The notes: generated from the letters alone by a model not told the origin. Counted from the stretch's first letter, positions 1 through 9,863 are shown. The stretch: DNA of 64,000 nucleotides from TMP-86 sp044226865 (GCA_044226865.1 JBGAGE010000004.1:481335-545334); one strand, 5' to 3'. Numbers and translations are program-made.

Positions 1-29
1 CGCCGCCGTCCGGTCACGACTCGCACCGC

Positions 30-524
30 ATGAGCTTCCTTGCCGCCGCGCATCTGGATTGCGATGCACCGCTGCGGCGGTTCTTTCTCGGCAAGGGAAT
101 GACGCCCCACGACGTCGATGACATGATCCAGGAGGTGTACCTTCGCTTGGCTGGCTGCCCGGACTTGAGCGCCGTGCGTAACGTGCGCGCGTTCGCCTTC
201 ACGACGGCGGCCAATCTGCTGCGCGATGTCTACCGGCGAAAGCTCACGCGCCCGACCGTTGCTTGCGAGCATCCCCCGGATGTGCCGGCGGAGTCCGCCG
301 ATCCGGCGCTGGCCGCCGAGTTCGAACAGCAGTTGCGAATCGCCGAGCGTCTCATCGCGCAGTTGAAGCCCGTCACCAAGCGGGTGTTCTGGGGTCACCG
401 TATCGCCGGGCAGAGCTACGCCGAACTGTCACGCGAGATCGGCGTGTCGGTCAGCATGATCGAGAAGCACATGATCTCGGCCATCGCGGTGCTGCGTCCG
501 CTGCAGCAGGACGCCGCCTGTTGA
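30..524 (+). CDS. ECF-type RNA polymerase sigma factor
   Basis: Small sigma-70 family protein of 164 residues. Residues about 20-70 look like region 2, with the DVDDMIQEVYLRL helix and a conserved FTTAANLLRD segment. Residues about 110-155 look like the region 4 helix-turn-helix (QSYAELSREIGVSVSMIEKHM). Such factors direct RNA polymerase to a small stress or uptake regulon; the short form with this spacing resembles FecI-type factors, usually paired with a FecR anti-sigma gene and a TonB receptor. Neither is visible here, but the window begins just upstream. The reading frame is open to position 3, so the true start may lie outside the window. Target genes are unknown. Confidence 0.85.
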   Translation: MSFLAAAHLDCDAPLRRFFLGKGMTPHDVDDMIQEVYLRLAGCPDLSAVRNVRAFAFTTAANLLRDVYRRKLTRPTVACEHPPDVPAESADPALAAEFEQQLRIAERLIAQLKPVTKRVFWGHRIAGQSYAELSREIGVSVSMIEKHMISAIAVLRPLQQDAAC

Positions 525-552
525 GGCAGTCGCGGCGGGGCCGGGTCCGCCG

Positions 553-1713
553 CTAAGCGCCTGGGTGCGGCCGTGGGGGAATTTCGATAGCCTCGCGCAT
601 GACGCCGGCAAGGAATTCCGGTGCCTCGGTGGGGAAATTATGGCCGGTTCCCGGCGGCGCGTAGATCCGGCGGGAATTGCGTGAGACGGCCAGATATCGT
701 TCGCGCGAGCGTGCGTAGAACCGCTGTACCCGCTGCGCCGCGGCCCCCCGGGCGTCCAACTGTTGCAGACTGTCCTGCAGTTCCACCATGTCACCGGGCG
801 CCACCAGTAGCACGGGCATGTCGCCGAGATCGCCGTCGTAGACTGCGATGTCCCAGCCCGCGCGCGCCATGCCCTCCGGCGACAGTTCGCGAAAGATCGA
901 GGCGTTCGCCAGGGCGGTGCCTGCGTCCGACTCGACGGCGTTCAGCGCCGTGAGATGCGGACCCAGGCGCTGAGCTATCAGGTCGAACAGGTCCTTGTGT
1001 TGGGGGGACTCCCGCAGGACGCGCCGCATCCGGTCCTGGTGGATGCCGAACACGCTGAGCAGCGCATCGCGCCAGGCTTCGCGCCGCATCTGACGCAGGG
1101 CTGGATGGCGCGGGCCGAATACGATCGTCTCGGGAGGAGTGGCATCGATGAGCACCAGGCAAGACACAAGATCAGGGCGCGCCCTGGCGATGTTGGCCGC
1201 CAGCAATCCGCCGAAAGAATGGCCAGCGAATACGAAGGGAGGACGCTCCCCCGCCGACTCCAATGCCTTGATGATTTCCTGGGTCTCCCGCTGCGTGGTG
1301 CGCGGGAAGGGGCCGACATCGCTCCAGCCGCTGCCCGGACGGTCGATGAGGATCGAGCGGGTGGTGGTTCGCAACAGATCATGCAGATGATGCAGGTGAG
1401 AACCTCCCCCGTGGGAGCCGGGTAGCCATACCACCGTAGCTTTGTCGCCCCTGTCTCCCTCAACCAGTAAGTGGATGCGATAGCCGCCGATATCCACCAG
1501 CTTTCCCGGTGCGGGGAACCGCCGGCGGATGCTCGTAAGCCGAATCCACCGGGCGGTGGCGCCGGCGGCGAGCACCAGCGCCCCGCATCCGAGCAGCAGG
1601 CCCGGGAGTGGCCTGCCGACATTCCATTGGACGGATGCGAGGGCCGCTACCAGCGCAGCAATGACCAGGCCGGAGTAGGGGCGGCTGAGAAAGGCGGAAA
1701 GTCGGTCTGTCAT
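553..1713 (-). CDS. Membrane-anchored alpha/beta hydrolase
   Basis: 386-residue alpha/beta-fold hydrolase. Two hydrophobic N-terminal segments (about residues 15-50) suggest membrane anchoring, followed by the hydrolase domain. The nucleophile elbow GHSFGG is clear, and a C-terminal GTGHNFP supplies the likely catalytic histidine. A WLPGSHGGGSHLHHLHDL stretch sits near the oxyanion region and DRPGSGWSD follows it. Substrate is unknown; the family includes esterases, lipases and epoxide hydrolases. The ATG at 1713 is preceded by GAGG. It is convergent with the sigma factor gene and stands alone. Confidence 0.8.
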   Translation of the reverse strand: MTDRLSAFLSRPYSGLVIAALVAALASVQWNVGRPLPGLLLGCGALVLAAGATARWIRLTSIRRRFPAPGKLVDIGGYRIHLLVEGDRGDKATVVWLPGSHGGGSHLHHLHDLLRTTTRSILIDRPGSGWSDVGPFPRTTQRETQEIIKALESAGERPPFVFAGHSFGGLLAANIARARPDLVSCLVLIDATPPETIVFGPRHPALRQMRREAWRDALLSVFGIHQDRMRRVLRESPQHKDLFDLIAQRLGPHLTALNAVESDAGTALANASIFRELSPEGMARAGWDIAVYDGDLGDMPVLLVAPGDMVELQDSLQQLDARGAAAQRVQRFYARSRERYLAVSRNSRRIYAPPGTGHNFPTEAPEFLAGVMREAIEIPPRPHPGA

Positions 1714-1869
1714 GTGCCTCTAAGACGTGCCAGACGCGACCAAGCTCAGCGGTGCTCCGGCCGCGCACGAAAAAAATTGAATCCAAGCGTTCGCACGGCC
1801 CGAACGGCCGAGGAATGGCATATCCGCCGGCCCCGCGGCGTCCCTTCATCATCCATAGGAGCTCACGAC

Positions 1870-2397
1870 ATGGTCAACCGACGTTTTCTGTTGAGTTTCG
1901 TCGCCACGCTGGTGGCAGCATTCTCCCTGCCCACGGCGCGCGCTGCCACTGATCCCGTGCCGGACTTCCTGGAAGTCACCCGGGTACACGGTTCCATCGT
2001 GGACGTGGCCGTTGGCAATCCCAACTTCTCCACGCTGGTGAGCGCGCTGGGCGCCACCAATCTCGTCTCCACCCTGCAGGGTCCGGGCCCCTTCACCGTG
2101 TTTGCCCCGACCAACGCGGCCTTTGCGAAGATCCCCGCGCCCGTGCTCAATTACCTGCTGGCCAGCCCGGCCGAGTTGAAGAAGGTCCTGCTCTACCACG
2201 TGGCGCCCGGCGTGAAGGACCTGCGCTTCGCCCTGGTGCCGAAGGACTTCAAGACCGTGAACGGCCAGCGCATCTATGCCAAGGCCACCCAGACGACGCT
2301 GCGCATCAACAATGCGCAGGTGCAGGGCAAGGTGATCCGAGTGAACAACGGGGTCATCTATGTGATCGACAGCGTGTTGCTGCCGCAGTATCGCTGA
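1870..2397 (+). CDS. Secreted fasciclin (FAS1) domain protein
   Basis: 175-residue exported protein. A signal peptide covers about residues 1-23 (MVNRRFLLSF... ending near ARA), then a single FAS1 domain. Family hallmarks are FTVFAPTNAAFAK, a central LLYHVAPG and a C-terminal NGVIYVIDSVLLP. FAS1 domains mediate adhesion or matrix interactions; single-domain bacterial forms are periplasmic or secreted and mostly uncharacterised. The start is set at the ATG at 1870 because AGGAG lies at 1857-1861 and the signal peptide begins there, although the frame is open further upstream. Confidence 0.88.
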   Translation: MVNRRFLLSFVATLVAAFSLPTARAATDPVPDFLEVTRVHGSIVDVAVGNPNFSTLVSALGATNLVSTLQGPGPFTVFAPTNAAFAKIPAPVLNYLLASPAELKKVLLYHVAPGVKDLRFALVPKDFKTVNGQRIYAKATQTTLRINNAQVQGKVIRVNNGVIYVIDSVLLPQYR

Positions 2398-2544
2398 ACC
2401 TGGGGGCGGTGGGCGGGCGCCGCTCTTCGATCTCAGCGTCCGTGCTACCCGAAGTGCCGGATTGTCTGCCGACGAATCCCGAGGTTTGCGTGCAGGAACG
2501 TGATGTAAATCGGTGCATGGCGCCCGCAAGGCGCTGCGGCTAGG

Positions 2545-3972
2545 ATGTCGAGCATGTCCATCCCGAAGATCATGCTTCTCTGCGCCGCGTCCCTCGTGCC
2601 CATTCATTCTGGGGCGGCGGCAACCAGCGTCCAAGAGACGCTCCCGCGCATCCGCAACGCTGCCATGTCCAATGACTGGGCATGGCAGCAGCTCGCCCAA
2701 CTCACCGATCAGGTGGGGCCGCGGCTGTCCGGGTCGCCTCAGTTGGCCGCCGCCATCGAACAGGTGGCGGCGGCGATGCGCGCACTGGGAGCGCGCGTCA
2801 CCCTGCAGCCGGTGAAGGTCCCGCACTGGGTGCGCGGCGAAGAGCTCGCCGAGCTCAGTGAGTATCCGGGGCGGCCTGCCGGCCTTAAGCAAACGCTGCA
2901 CCTCACGGCGCTCGGTGATTCCGGAGCGACGCCCGCCGCAGGGCTCGATTTGCGGGTCGTCGTCGTACATGACTTCAAGGAACTCGAGGCGCGCGCGGCG
3001 GAGGTCCGCGGCAGCATCGTGCTGTACGCGGTTCATTTCGATCAGCAGCTCGCGGACAATGGGCGCGCGATGGATGCCTACGGTCAGGCCGGCCAATACC
3101 GGTTCGAGGGGCCGTCACGCGCCGCAAAGCTGGGCGCGGCCGCGGCCTTGGTGCGTTCGATCGGCGCGGCGGATTACCGGATGCCGCACACCGGAGCCAC
3201 GGGTTGGGCGCCAAAGCAGACGCCGATACCGGCCGCGGCGTTGGCCGCCGAGGATGCGGACCTGGTCGAGCGGCTTGCCACGCGTGGCGCCGTGCGCATG
3301 CACCTGGTGCTGCGCCCGCAGACGCTGCCCGATGCCGATAGCTTCAACGTGATCGCCGATTGGCCCGGCTCCGAGAAGGAAGGCGAATACGTCATTGTGT
3401 CCGGTCACCTGGATTCGTGGGACCTTGGCACCGGGGCCATCGATGATGGCGTCGGCGTGATGGCGGCGGCCGGTGTCATCGCCGTCATGCGCGAATTGGA
3501 CCTGCATCCCAGGCGCACGATCCGCTTCATTGCGTGGACCAACGAAGAAAATGGCGGGCGTGGTGGCGATGCGTATTTCCAGTCCGTGCGCGACAAGATC
3601 CCGCAGCATTGCGCCGCCATCGAAAGCGATGCGGGCGCGGGGCGCGCCTTGGGTATTTCGGGCTCCACGGGCGCAGGCTCAAAGGACCAGCTGCGGGCGT
3701 TGATGGAGGCCCTGGCGCCCATGGGCGCCTCGCTCCTGGAACTGCGCGATGAGCCCGTGGGTTCCGACATCGCGCAACTGCAGAATGCCGGCGTGGCGGG
3801 CTTCGAGCCACTGGTCGACACGCGCCACTATTTCGACTATCACCACACGGCCGCCGATACCCTGGACAAGGTCGATCCGCTCAACCTCAAGTCGCAGATC
3901 GCCACGATGGCGATGCTGGCGTATTTTCTCGCCGATGGAACCTGCCTGCAGCGCGCGCTGGTCAGGCCGTAG
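2545..3972 (+). CDS. M28-family zinc exopeptidase (carboxypeptidase Q-like)
   Basis: 475-residue exported metallopeptidase. A signal peptide covers about residues 1-25, a PA-like insert lies at about 135-250, and the M28 catalytic domain follows. Metal ligands are visible in SGHLDSWDLGTGAIDDG (about 286-302; H288, D300), TNEENGG (about 332-338) and a C-terminal DTRHYFDYHHT histidine. The layout matches carboxypeptidase Q/aminopeptidase relatives that trim dipeptides in the periplasm. No obvious operon partner; the gene lies in its own unit after the fasciclin gene. Confidence 0.88.
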   Translation: MSSMSIPKIMLLCAASLVPIHSGAAATSVQETLPRIRNAAMSNDWAWQQLAQLTDQVGPRLSGSPQLAAAIEQVAAAMRALGARVTLQPVKVPHWVRGEELAELSEYPGRPAGLKQTLHLTALGDSGATPAAGLDLRVVVVHDFKELEARAAEVRGSIVLYAVHFDQQLADNGRAMDAYGQAGQYRFEGPSRAAKLGAAAALVRSIGAADYRMPHTGATGWAPKQTPIPAAALAAEDADLVERLATRGAVRMHLVLRPQTLPDADSFNVIADWPGSEKEGEYVIVSGHLDSWDLGTGAIDDGVGVMAAAGVIAVMRELDLHPRRTIRFIAWTNEENGGRGGDAYFQSVRDKIPQHCAAIESDAGAGRALGISGSTGAGSKDQLRALMEALAPMGASLLELRDEPVGSDIAQLQNAGVAGFEPLVDTRHYFDYHHTAADTLDKVDPLNLKSQIATMAMLAYFLADGTCLQRALVRP

Positions 3973-4158
3973 ACGACGAACCTCGCTACTGCAGCTGCCA
4001 GGCCACGATCGAGTTCCCGGCGGGAAAGATGAGCATGGGGCGAAGTCGGCGCAGCGCTCCTCGTGGCAGATGTCGTGCTGCATCTCCGATAGGAAGCCGG
4101 GACGGAGTAACGCCCGAGCGCACCGACCTGCAATCGCCGCTGCTGCTACACTGCCGGC

Positions 4159-4497
4159 ATGAAAGAACTTCCTGCCTGCCCCGCATGCTCCTCGACATTG
4201 ACCTACGAAGATGGCGAGAACTTCGTCTGCCCGGAATGCGCGCACGAGTGGCCGCAGAAGGCCCAGGAGGGCGTCGGCGAGGCGCGCATCGTCCGCGATG
4301 CGCATGGTAATGAGCTCAAGGACGGTGACACCGTGACGGTGATCAAGGACCTTAAGGTCAAGGGGTCGTCTTCGGTGGTCAAGGTGGGCACCAAGGTCAA
4401 GAACATCCGCCTGGTCGAGGGCGATCACGACATCGATTGCCGCATCGATGGCATCGGCGCCATGGGCCTGAAGTCGGAGTTCGTCAAGAAGGCGTGA
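4159..4497 (+). CDS. yjdM: PhnA/YjdM-family zinc-ribbon protein
   Basis: 112 residues. The N-terminal zinc ribbon has two CxxC pairs (CPAC and CPEC, about residues 8-30). It is followed by the small barrel domain typical of YjdM, formerly called PhnA, with GDTVTVIKDLKVKG and the conserved end EFVKKA. The family was once linked to phosphonoacetate hydrolysis, but its physiological role is unsettled. Length is standard for the family. It sits between the M28 peptidase and a convergent hypothetical gene with no obvious partners. Confidence 0.88.
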   Translation: MKELPACPACSSTLTYEDGENFVCPECAHEWPQKAQEGVGEARIVRDAHGNELKDGDTVTVIKDLKVKGSSSVVKVGTKVKNIRLVEGDHDIDCRIDGIGAMGLKSEFVKKA

Positions 4498-4526
4498 GCG
4501 CGGAAGCTTGGCGAAGCAACTTCGCG

Positions 4527-4937
4527 CTAAAAGAAGCCGTCGAGAAACGCTTCCGCGGAATCCGAGATGCCGACGATCTTGTCCGTGGCCTGGCGATAGA
4601 ACTTGAAGTTCAATTCCGTCTCCGGCCGGCCATCCTTCCAATCATCCTGCGATTTGAGTTCGCGTCGCCCGAGCAGCCGTTTGGCCAGCGCCGTGCGCCG
4701 CACCGTGATGCTGACGCGCGGCGTCTGCCGTTCGACGCCGCGCCTCCTCGGCACGGCCTTGACGGCCGTGACCACGCCGCGTGCCACCAGCCCGCAACCG
4801 CCGGCATTCTCGCTGTGAAACACGTAGAGCGTGTCGCCCACACCAATGAGCTTGCCGCCGTACATGGTTTTCTGCGCCGCAAAGGTGAAGAGCTTCGCAC
4901 GCGGATCATCGATTGCCGCCTTGATTGCGTATGCCAT
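4527..4937 (-). CDS. Conserved hypothetical protein
   Basis: 136 residues from the ATG at 4937, which has AGGAG a few bases upstream on the minus strand; a longer frame reaching 5033 is less likely. The sequence contains KLFTFAAQKTMYGGK, GDTLYVFHSENAGG and GLVARGVVT. This pattern recalls small PUA/EVE-like domains that bind modified bases, but that is a resemblance I cannot confirm. It is soluble with no signal peptide. It is convergent with yjdM and divergent from the flavoprotein gene. Confidence 0.6.
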   Translation of the reverse strand: MAYAIKAAIDDPRAKLFTFAAQKTMYGGKLIGVGDTLYVFHSENAGGCGLVARGVVTAVKAVPRRRGVERQTPRVSITVRRTALAKRLLGRRELKSQDDWKDGRPETELNFKFYRQATDKIVGISDSAEAFLDGFF

Positions 4938-5035
4938 GAAAGCCTGCTCCTGGCCGGAACCGCCACGATACGCCGCTTCGCCGCGCTGTGGAATCAATCG
5001 CGGTTGCGCCGGCCATTGTGATGGATAATGCACTC

Positions 5036-6481
5036 ATGAGCGCCAACCCCTCGCCGCAATCGCCCGCCAGGACCGTGGTCATCGTCGGCGGCGGCTTCAG
5101 CGGGTCCCTGTTTGCATTGAAGTTGCATCGCCGCTGTCCGGACTGGCGCATCGTCATCGCCGAGCCCAAGAAGCGGCTGGGGCGGGGCGTGGCCTACGGC
5201 GCCTGCGCGCCGTCGCACCTGCTCAATGTGCCGGTGAGCCGCATGGAGATTGGCCTGACCCCCAGCTTCGCCGACTGGCTGCAGGGGCGGCGCGATCTGC
5301 TAGCCGATGCGCTGGTCGAAAGCGGCCTGGACCTCGCCTCCGCCTTCGTGCCGCGCCACCTGTTCGGTGATTACGTCGAGGAGCGCATCAACGAGGCACT
5401 CGACAGCCGCGCGCTCGTCGGCCTTTCCAGCGTGCGCGGCGAAGTGGTGCGCCTGCTCGCTGACCGTCGCGGCGTGTTGCTCAACGATGGGCGGCAGATC
5501 AGGGCCGATATCGTCGTGCTTGCCATGGGCAACCTGCCACCCCGGCCGCCGGCGGGTCCCGACTCCTGGCTGTACGACAGCGGTTTCTTCATCCCCGATC
5601 CTTGGGCGATGGATGCGTTCAGCGACATCGATCCGGATGAGCCCTTGCTGCTGATCGGCAGCGGCCTGACCACGGTGGATGTGGCGCTGCGCCTGCATGC
5701 CCAAGGACATCGCGGGCCCATGCTGGCGTTGTCGCGCCGCGGACTGACGCCGCGCACGCATGCCGCCGGCGGATCCTGGCCCGAATTCCTGCATGGCAGG
5801 ATTCCCGCGTCCACGCGCGCACTGATGCGCATCCTGCGCGAACAGATCGCGCTCGCCGCCGAGCGCGGCATCGCCTGGCAGCGGGTGTTCGATGCGGCAA
5901 GGCCCGCCGTCCCGAGCATCTGGAACACCTGGAACCAGTTCCATCGCCGCCAGTTCCTGCGCCACCTGCGGCCGCGCTGGGACGTTCACCGGCATCGCAT
6001 GGCGCCGCGTGTGGCCGCCGCCTTCGAGCGCCTGCAGGCGAACGGCGCGTTGCAGGTCCTGCCGGCGCGCATCGCCGCCTGCCGTCCCGCGGGACACCGG
6101 GTGGAGGTGAGCCTGCAGCAGCGTGGCGGGGATACCCGTACGTTCAGCGCCGGTCATGTGATCAATTGCACCGGGCCCGGCGGTGACTTTGCGAAGATCG
6201 CCATCCCGCTGATCGCGGAACTGCGTGACCGCGGCCTGGCGGTGTCCGATCCCCTGGGCGTGGGATTGGAGACGCGCGACTGCGCCGTCATCGACAGCAG
6301 CGGTGAGGCCTCATCCTGGCTGTTCGCCCTGGGCCCGCTGACGCGCCCGGCCTGGTGGGAGATCACGGCGGTGCCCGAGATCAACCTGCAGATCGACCGG
6401 TTGGTGGCACAGTTGAGCAGCCCCGCCGCCGTGCCGCGCCTCACCGTGGCCGATTTCATGGACATGGGCGGCGGCATCTGA
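5036..6481 (+). CDS. FAD/NAD(P)-binding oxidoreductase
   Basis: 481-residue flavoprotein of the FAD-NAD(P)-binding family (NAD_binding_9 type). The N-terminal dinucleotide-binding loop is VVIVGGGFSG. An RLGRGVAYG...HLLNVP segment is typical of the family, and a second nucleotide-binding stretch is LLLIGSGLTTVD near the middle. The C-terminus carries NCTGPGGD. Members are often annotated as hydroxylase-like or membrane-associated oxidoreductases with no defined substrate. I prefer the ATG at 5036 because the alternative start at 4988 adds a non-conserved tail. It converges on the MttB-like gene with a 13-bp gap. Confidence 0.75.
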   Translation: MSANPSPQSPARTVVIVGGGFSGSLFALKLHRRCPDWRIVIAEPKKRLGRGVAYGACAPSHLLNVPVSRMEIGLTPSFADWLQGRRDLLADALVESGLDLASAFVPRHLFGDYVEERINEALDSRALVGLSSVRGEVVRLLADRRGVLLNDGRQIRADIVVLAMGNLPPRPPAGPDSWLYDSGFFIPDPWAMDAFSDIDPDEPLLLIGSGLTTVDVALRLHAQGHRGPMLALSRRGLTPRTHAAGGSWPEFLHGRIPASTRALMRILREQIALAAERGIAWQRVFDAARPAVPSIWNTWNQFHRRQFLRHLRPRWDVHRHRMAPRVAAAFERLQANGALQVLPARIAACRPAGHRVEVSLQQRGGDTRTFSAGHVINCTGPGGDFAKIAIPLIAELRDRGLAVSDPLGVGLETRDCAVIDSSGEASSWLFALGPLTRPAWWEITAVPEINLQIDRLVAQLSSPAAVPRLTVADFMDMGGGI

Positions 6482-6494
6482 GCACCGCCGTCGG

Positions 6495-8051
6495 CTAGGG
6501 CTCGCCACCGCCGATCTGTTCGCGGCGCCGGCGCACGTAGGCATCCAGCTCTTCGGCGCGCTCAGGTGGAAGCGCCGGCTGTGCGTATTCCGCCAGTGCC
6601 TTCTGCCAGATGCCGGTGGCGCGTTGCGTGGCATCCTGCGCGCCCGCCAATTCCCAGCTTTCGTGGTTCTGCCAGTTCGACACCAGCGGCTGGTAGAAGG
6701 CGTGCTCGTAGCGCTGCAGGGTGTGGGCATCGCCGAAGAAATGCCCGCCCGTGGGGACGCGGGCGATGGCATCCAGCGCGAGCTCCGCCGCGTCGATGCG
6801 TACGGGCTTCAGGAACTCCACCATCTGCTGCAGCATCTCCACATCGATCACCAGCTTCTCGTAGGAAGCTACCAGCCCGCCTTCCTGCCAGCCGGCGGCG
6901 TGATAGATCAGATGTCCTCCCCCCAGCAGCGCGCCCCACAGCGACATCTGCGTCTCGTAGGCGCCCTGCGCATCGCAGGCATTGGAGGCGCTGGCATTGG
7001 AAGTGCGATAGGGCAGGCGATAGCGGCGCGCGAGCTGGCCGCTGATGATGTTGGCCTTGGCATTTTCGGGCGTGCCGAAGGCCGGCGCGCCCGAGCGCAT
7101 GTCCACATTGGAGGTGAAGGCGCCGTACATCACCGGCGCGCCCGGCCGCACGGCCTGCGCCAGCACCACGCCGAACAACGCCTCGGCGTTCTGCTGTGCG
7201 AGCGCGCCGGCGAGCGACACCGGCGCCATCGCGCCCATGAGCGTGAACGGCGTGATCACCACGGGTTGGCCCAGCGAGGACATGGCCATCAGCCCTTCCG
7301 CCATGGCCTCATCGAAGCGCCGCGGGCTGTTCACCGAGATGATGGTGATCACGCCCGGGTCGGCTGCCATGGCTTCCACGGACACGCCGCGCGCGATGGC
7401 CATCATCGCGATGCCATCGCGCGCGCGGCCGGCGCCGATGGCGCTACAGTGGTAACACATGTCCGTGTAGGTCAGGTTGGCCCGGTAGGCATCCAGGTGG
7501 CGTGAATTGGCCGGCAGGTCGATGGGCGCGCACACCTGGTTGCCGAGCAGGTGAATCACGTTGAAATACTGGGCCAGGCTCACCAGCTCCACATAGTCGC
7601 GGAAATTGCCGGCACGCCGCCCGCGCACGGCATCGTGCACGCTGGGCGGGCCGGCCACCAGGCCGAACACCACTTCGTCGGCCCCGATCAGCAGCCGTTT
7701 GCCGGGGTTGCGGGAGGTGAGGGTGAAGGAGGAGGGCGCGCTGGTGAGCGCCTGCTCGATCAACTCAGGAGCGAGCCGCACATTGCCGGTGTTGTCGTCC
7801 ACTTGCGCGCCGATGCGCCGCAGCGCCTCGCGTGCGGATGCGGACATCAATTCGATGCCGAGCTCGGCGAGGATGCGCAGCGAGGCCTGGTGGATGGCCT
7901 CGACCTGGTCGTCCGACAGCATGGCCAGTGGCGGATATGGATTGCGCACGCGTTGCCAGGGCAATTGCGGCAGGTGCCCGCCGGCTTGCCGGCGCGGCCG
8001 CGCGCCTTCGCGGCGGCGCGGCGTGAGTGGCGTGGGCGAATCGCTGTTCAT
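6495..8051 (-). CDS. MttB-family (trimethylamine methyltransferase-like) protein, non-pyrrolysine
   Basis: 518-residue member of the MttB/COG5598 superfamily. Family segments include DDQVEAIHQASLRILAELGIE near the N-terminus, NRQ-like substrate barrel strands and ALLGGGHLIYHAAGWQEGG in the C-terminal half. No in-frame amber codon is present, so it lacks pyrrolysine, as in the glycine-betaine (MtgB-like) branch. Family members transfer methyl groups from quaternary amines to a corrinoid protein, but no corrinoid protein or corrinoid:folate methyltransferase is adjacent. It is the last gene of a unit with the MFS transporter and serine hydrolase (7-bp gap to the latter). Substrate is unknown. 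Confidence 0.8.
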   Translation of the reverse strand: MNSDSPTPLTPRRREGARPRRQAGGHLPQLPWQRVRNPYPPLAMLSDDQVEAIHQASLRILAELGIELMSASAREALRRIGAQVDDNTGNVRLAPELIEQALTSAPSSFTLTSRNPGKRLLIGADEVVFGLVAGPPSVHDAVRGRRAGNFRDYVELVSLAQYFNVIHLLGNQVCAPIDLPANSRHLDAYRANLTYTDMCYHCSAIGAGRARDGIAMMAIARGVSVEAMAADPGVITIISVNSPRRFDEAMAEGLMAMSSLGQPVVITPFTLMGAMAPVSLAGALAQQNAEALFGVVLAQAVRPGAPVMYGAFTSNVDMRSGAPAFGTPENAKANIISGQLARRYRLPYRTSNASASNACDAQGAYETQMSLWGALLGGGHLIYHAAGWQEGGLVASYEKLVIDVEMLQQMVEFLKPVRIDAAELALDAIARVPTGGHFFGDAHTLQRYEHAFYQPLVSNWQNHESWELAGAQDATQRATGIWQKALAEYAQPALPPERAEELDAYVRRRREQIGGGEP

Positions 8052-8057
8052 GCGGGA

Positions 8058-9863
8058 TCAGAAGGGCGCGAGGCGATCCACGGCCCGCGGCGTCGCCCCC
8101 TCATCGCCTTCATTTTTCTCCTCTCCCTGCGGCAGTTCAGCGGCCTTGGCGGTGCGGATGGACACCAGTCCTTGCGGATACAGGATGACTTGATTGTCGC
8201 CCGAGCCGTTCATGGTCGGCAGGAAATGCAGCTTGCCGCTGCTGCTCGTGTACGGCGTGAAATGAAAGCCCATGCGATACAGTTGCGTGTGCGCGTCCCA
8301 GCCACCGGCCGGCGGCGGCGAGCCATCACCGGCCTTGTCCAGCGCATAGCGCGCGGCCAGCAGGTCTGCGGTGAGTCCGCGGTGCAGCAACTGCACGCCC
8401 GCGTGCTCGCCGTGATGCTGGTACAGCAGGGCGATCTTGGCTAGATCATCCAGGGTGGGGTAGTAACCCGCGTTGCACCACACGAGGCCCGCATGGCCGT
8501 CGGATTCGATGGTGCGCACCGCCGGCGCGTGCGCGATGCCGATGGGTTGCAGCACCTCGGTGGTCACGAAATCCCACAGGTCCGCACCCGCGCCGCGCTT
8601 GGATTTCAGGTAGGCATCCAGCGCCGCGCCGAGTATGAAGAAATCCTGGTCGCGGTAGCGCCAGACCTTGCCCGGCTCCCACGGGTACGGTTTCCATTGC
8701 GACAGCCGCGCGATTTTTTCCGCACGCGTCGGCGCCGTGTACCAGCCGTCGTAGTCGCCCTCGAGGTAGCCATCGAACCCATCGTTCGGATGCGTGTTGA
8801 AGGTGCCGGTGCCGCCGAATCCGCTGGCCATGTTGGATAGGTCGATGAGGCGGATGTGCTTGAACTTCTCCGGCAGCCCCGGCACCAGCTCCCCGGCATG
8901 CATCTCCAGCACTTGCGGGCCGTACAGTTGCGCCAGCCGCAGCATGGCCAGCGGCGCCGCCACGCTCTTCATGATGGAGCGCACGCCGAAGCGCATTTCC
9001 AGCGGATACGGGAAAGGCCCATACGGCGTCGGCGCATCCTGGTAATACAGCACGCCGTCGCGCACCAGCGCGGCATTCACGCGCCATTGCGGCTTCAATG
9101 GACCGCCGAAGCCATCCAACGTGCCGGGCGGCAGTGCGCGCGTCAGCTCCCGCCACGGCCGCGCGGGCAGGCGTCGAGCGGATTCCGCATCGAACTCGCG
9201 GCGATCAGCCTGCAAGGCGGCCGCATCGTCCGGCGAGAGCCGCGCGTTGCTGCTGCCCCAGCTGATGAAATGCTGGTGCAGCAAGTACGGCGCCGTTTGC
9301 TGCACGAACTGCACGCGTACCTGGCTCACTTGCGTGCCGCGGTAGAGAAATGTGGCAAGGCCCTGGTGCGCGTGGTTCTCGGTGTCGTTGACCAGCATGA
9401 TGACGAATGCGCCGCGCGACCAGCCGTCATCCGCAGGTTCGCGCCATACCTTGCCCGGCTGCGCGATCACGCTCCAGTAGCTGCGCGGCGTCCGAGGATC
9501 GGTGTCCGCGAGGATCCGACCGCGCTCCACCGGCACGAGCGCATCGCCTTGCGTGAACAGCGCCAGTTGAACCGCGGGAAACAGGCGCGCGTCACGACCC
9601 TGGATGAGCGGGTGCTCGATGGCCGGCTGGGAGCGCAGCAGCGCGCGCGACAGCGACAGCACCCCGTGGAACGGCGCTGCCGGCCGCGCGTCCGGTCCCG
9701 GCGCGAAGGCGGCGTTGTCGACCGGCGCGGCGGCGGGCGCGCCGATGTGCCTGCGCGGCAGCAGATCGGATGCCGGTCCTGCGTGCAGGAGAACCGGCGC
9801 AAGGCCGATGGCCAGCACCAGGAAGGTCAGTTTCGATCGGGCGCGAACGCGGGTGGGCATCAT
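8058..9863 (-). CDS. Exported serine hydrolase, beta-lactamase/class C family
   Basis: 601 residues from the ATG at 9863, which overlaps the TGA of the upstream MFS gene. The signal peptide is about residues 1-28. The class C beta-lactamase-like domain carries the SxxK motif SIMK (S296, K299). A YRDQD segment lies where the family has its Tyr-x-Asn element, and a conserved GLVWCNAGYYPTLDDLAK follows. About 270 residues of extra N-terminal sequence precede the catalytic core and match nothing I recognise. Likely a periplasmic esterase or peptidase. Co-transcribed with the transporter and MttB-like gene, so perhaps it acts on an imported ester or amide. Confidence 0.78.
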   Translation of the reverse strand: MMPTRVRARSKLTFLVLAIGLAPVLLHAGPASDLLPRRHIGAPAAAPVDNAAFAPGPDARPAAPFHGVLSLSRALLRSQPAIEHPLIQGRDARLFPAVQLALFTQGDALVPVERGRILADTDPRTPRSYWSVIAQPGKVWREPADDGWSRGAFVIMLVNDTENHAHQGLATFLYRGTQVSQVRVQFVQQTAPYLLHQHFISWGSSNARLSPDDAAALQADRREFDAESARRLPARPWRELTRALPPGTLDGFGGPLKPQWRVNAALVRDGVLYYQDAPTPYGPFPYPLEMRFGVRSIMKSVAAPLAMLRLAQLYGPQVLEMHAGELVPGLPEKFKHIRLIDLSNMASGFGGTGTFNTHPNDGFDGYLEGDYDGWYTAPTRAEKIARLSQWKPYPWEPGKVWRYRDQDFFILGAALDAYLKSKRGAGADLWDFVTTEVLQPIGIAHAPAVRTIESDGHAGLVWCNAGYYPTLDDLAKIALLYQHHGEHAGVQLLHRGLTADLLAARYALDKAGDGSPPPAGGWDAHTQLYRMGFHFTPYTSSSGKLHFLPTMNGSGDNQVILYPQGLVSIRTAKAAELPQGEEKNEGDEGATPRAVDRLAPF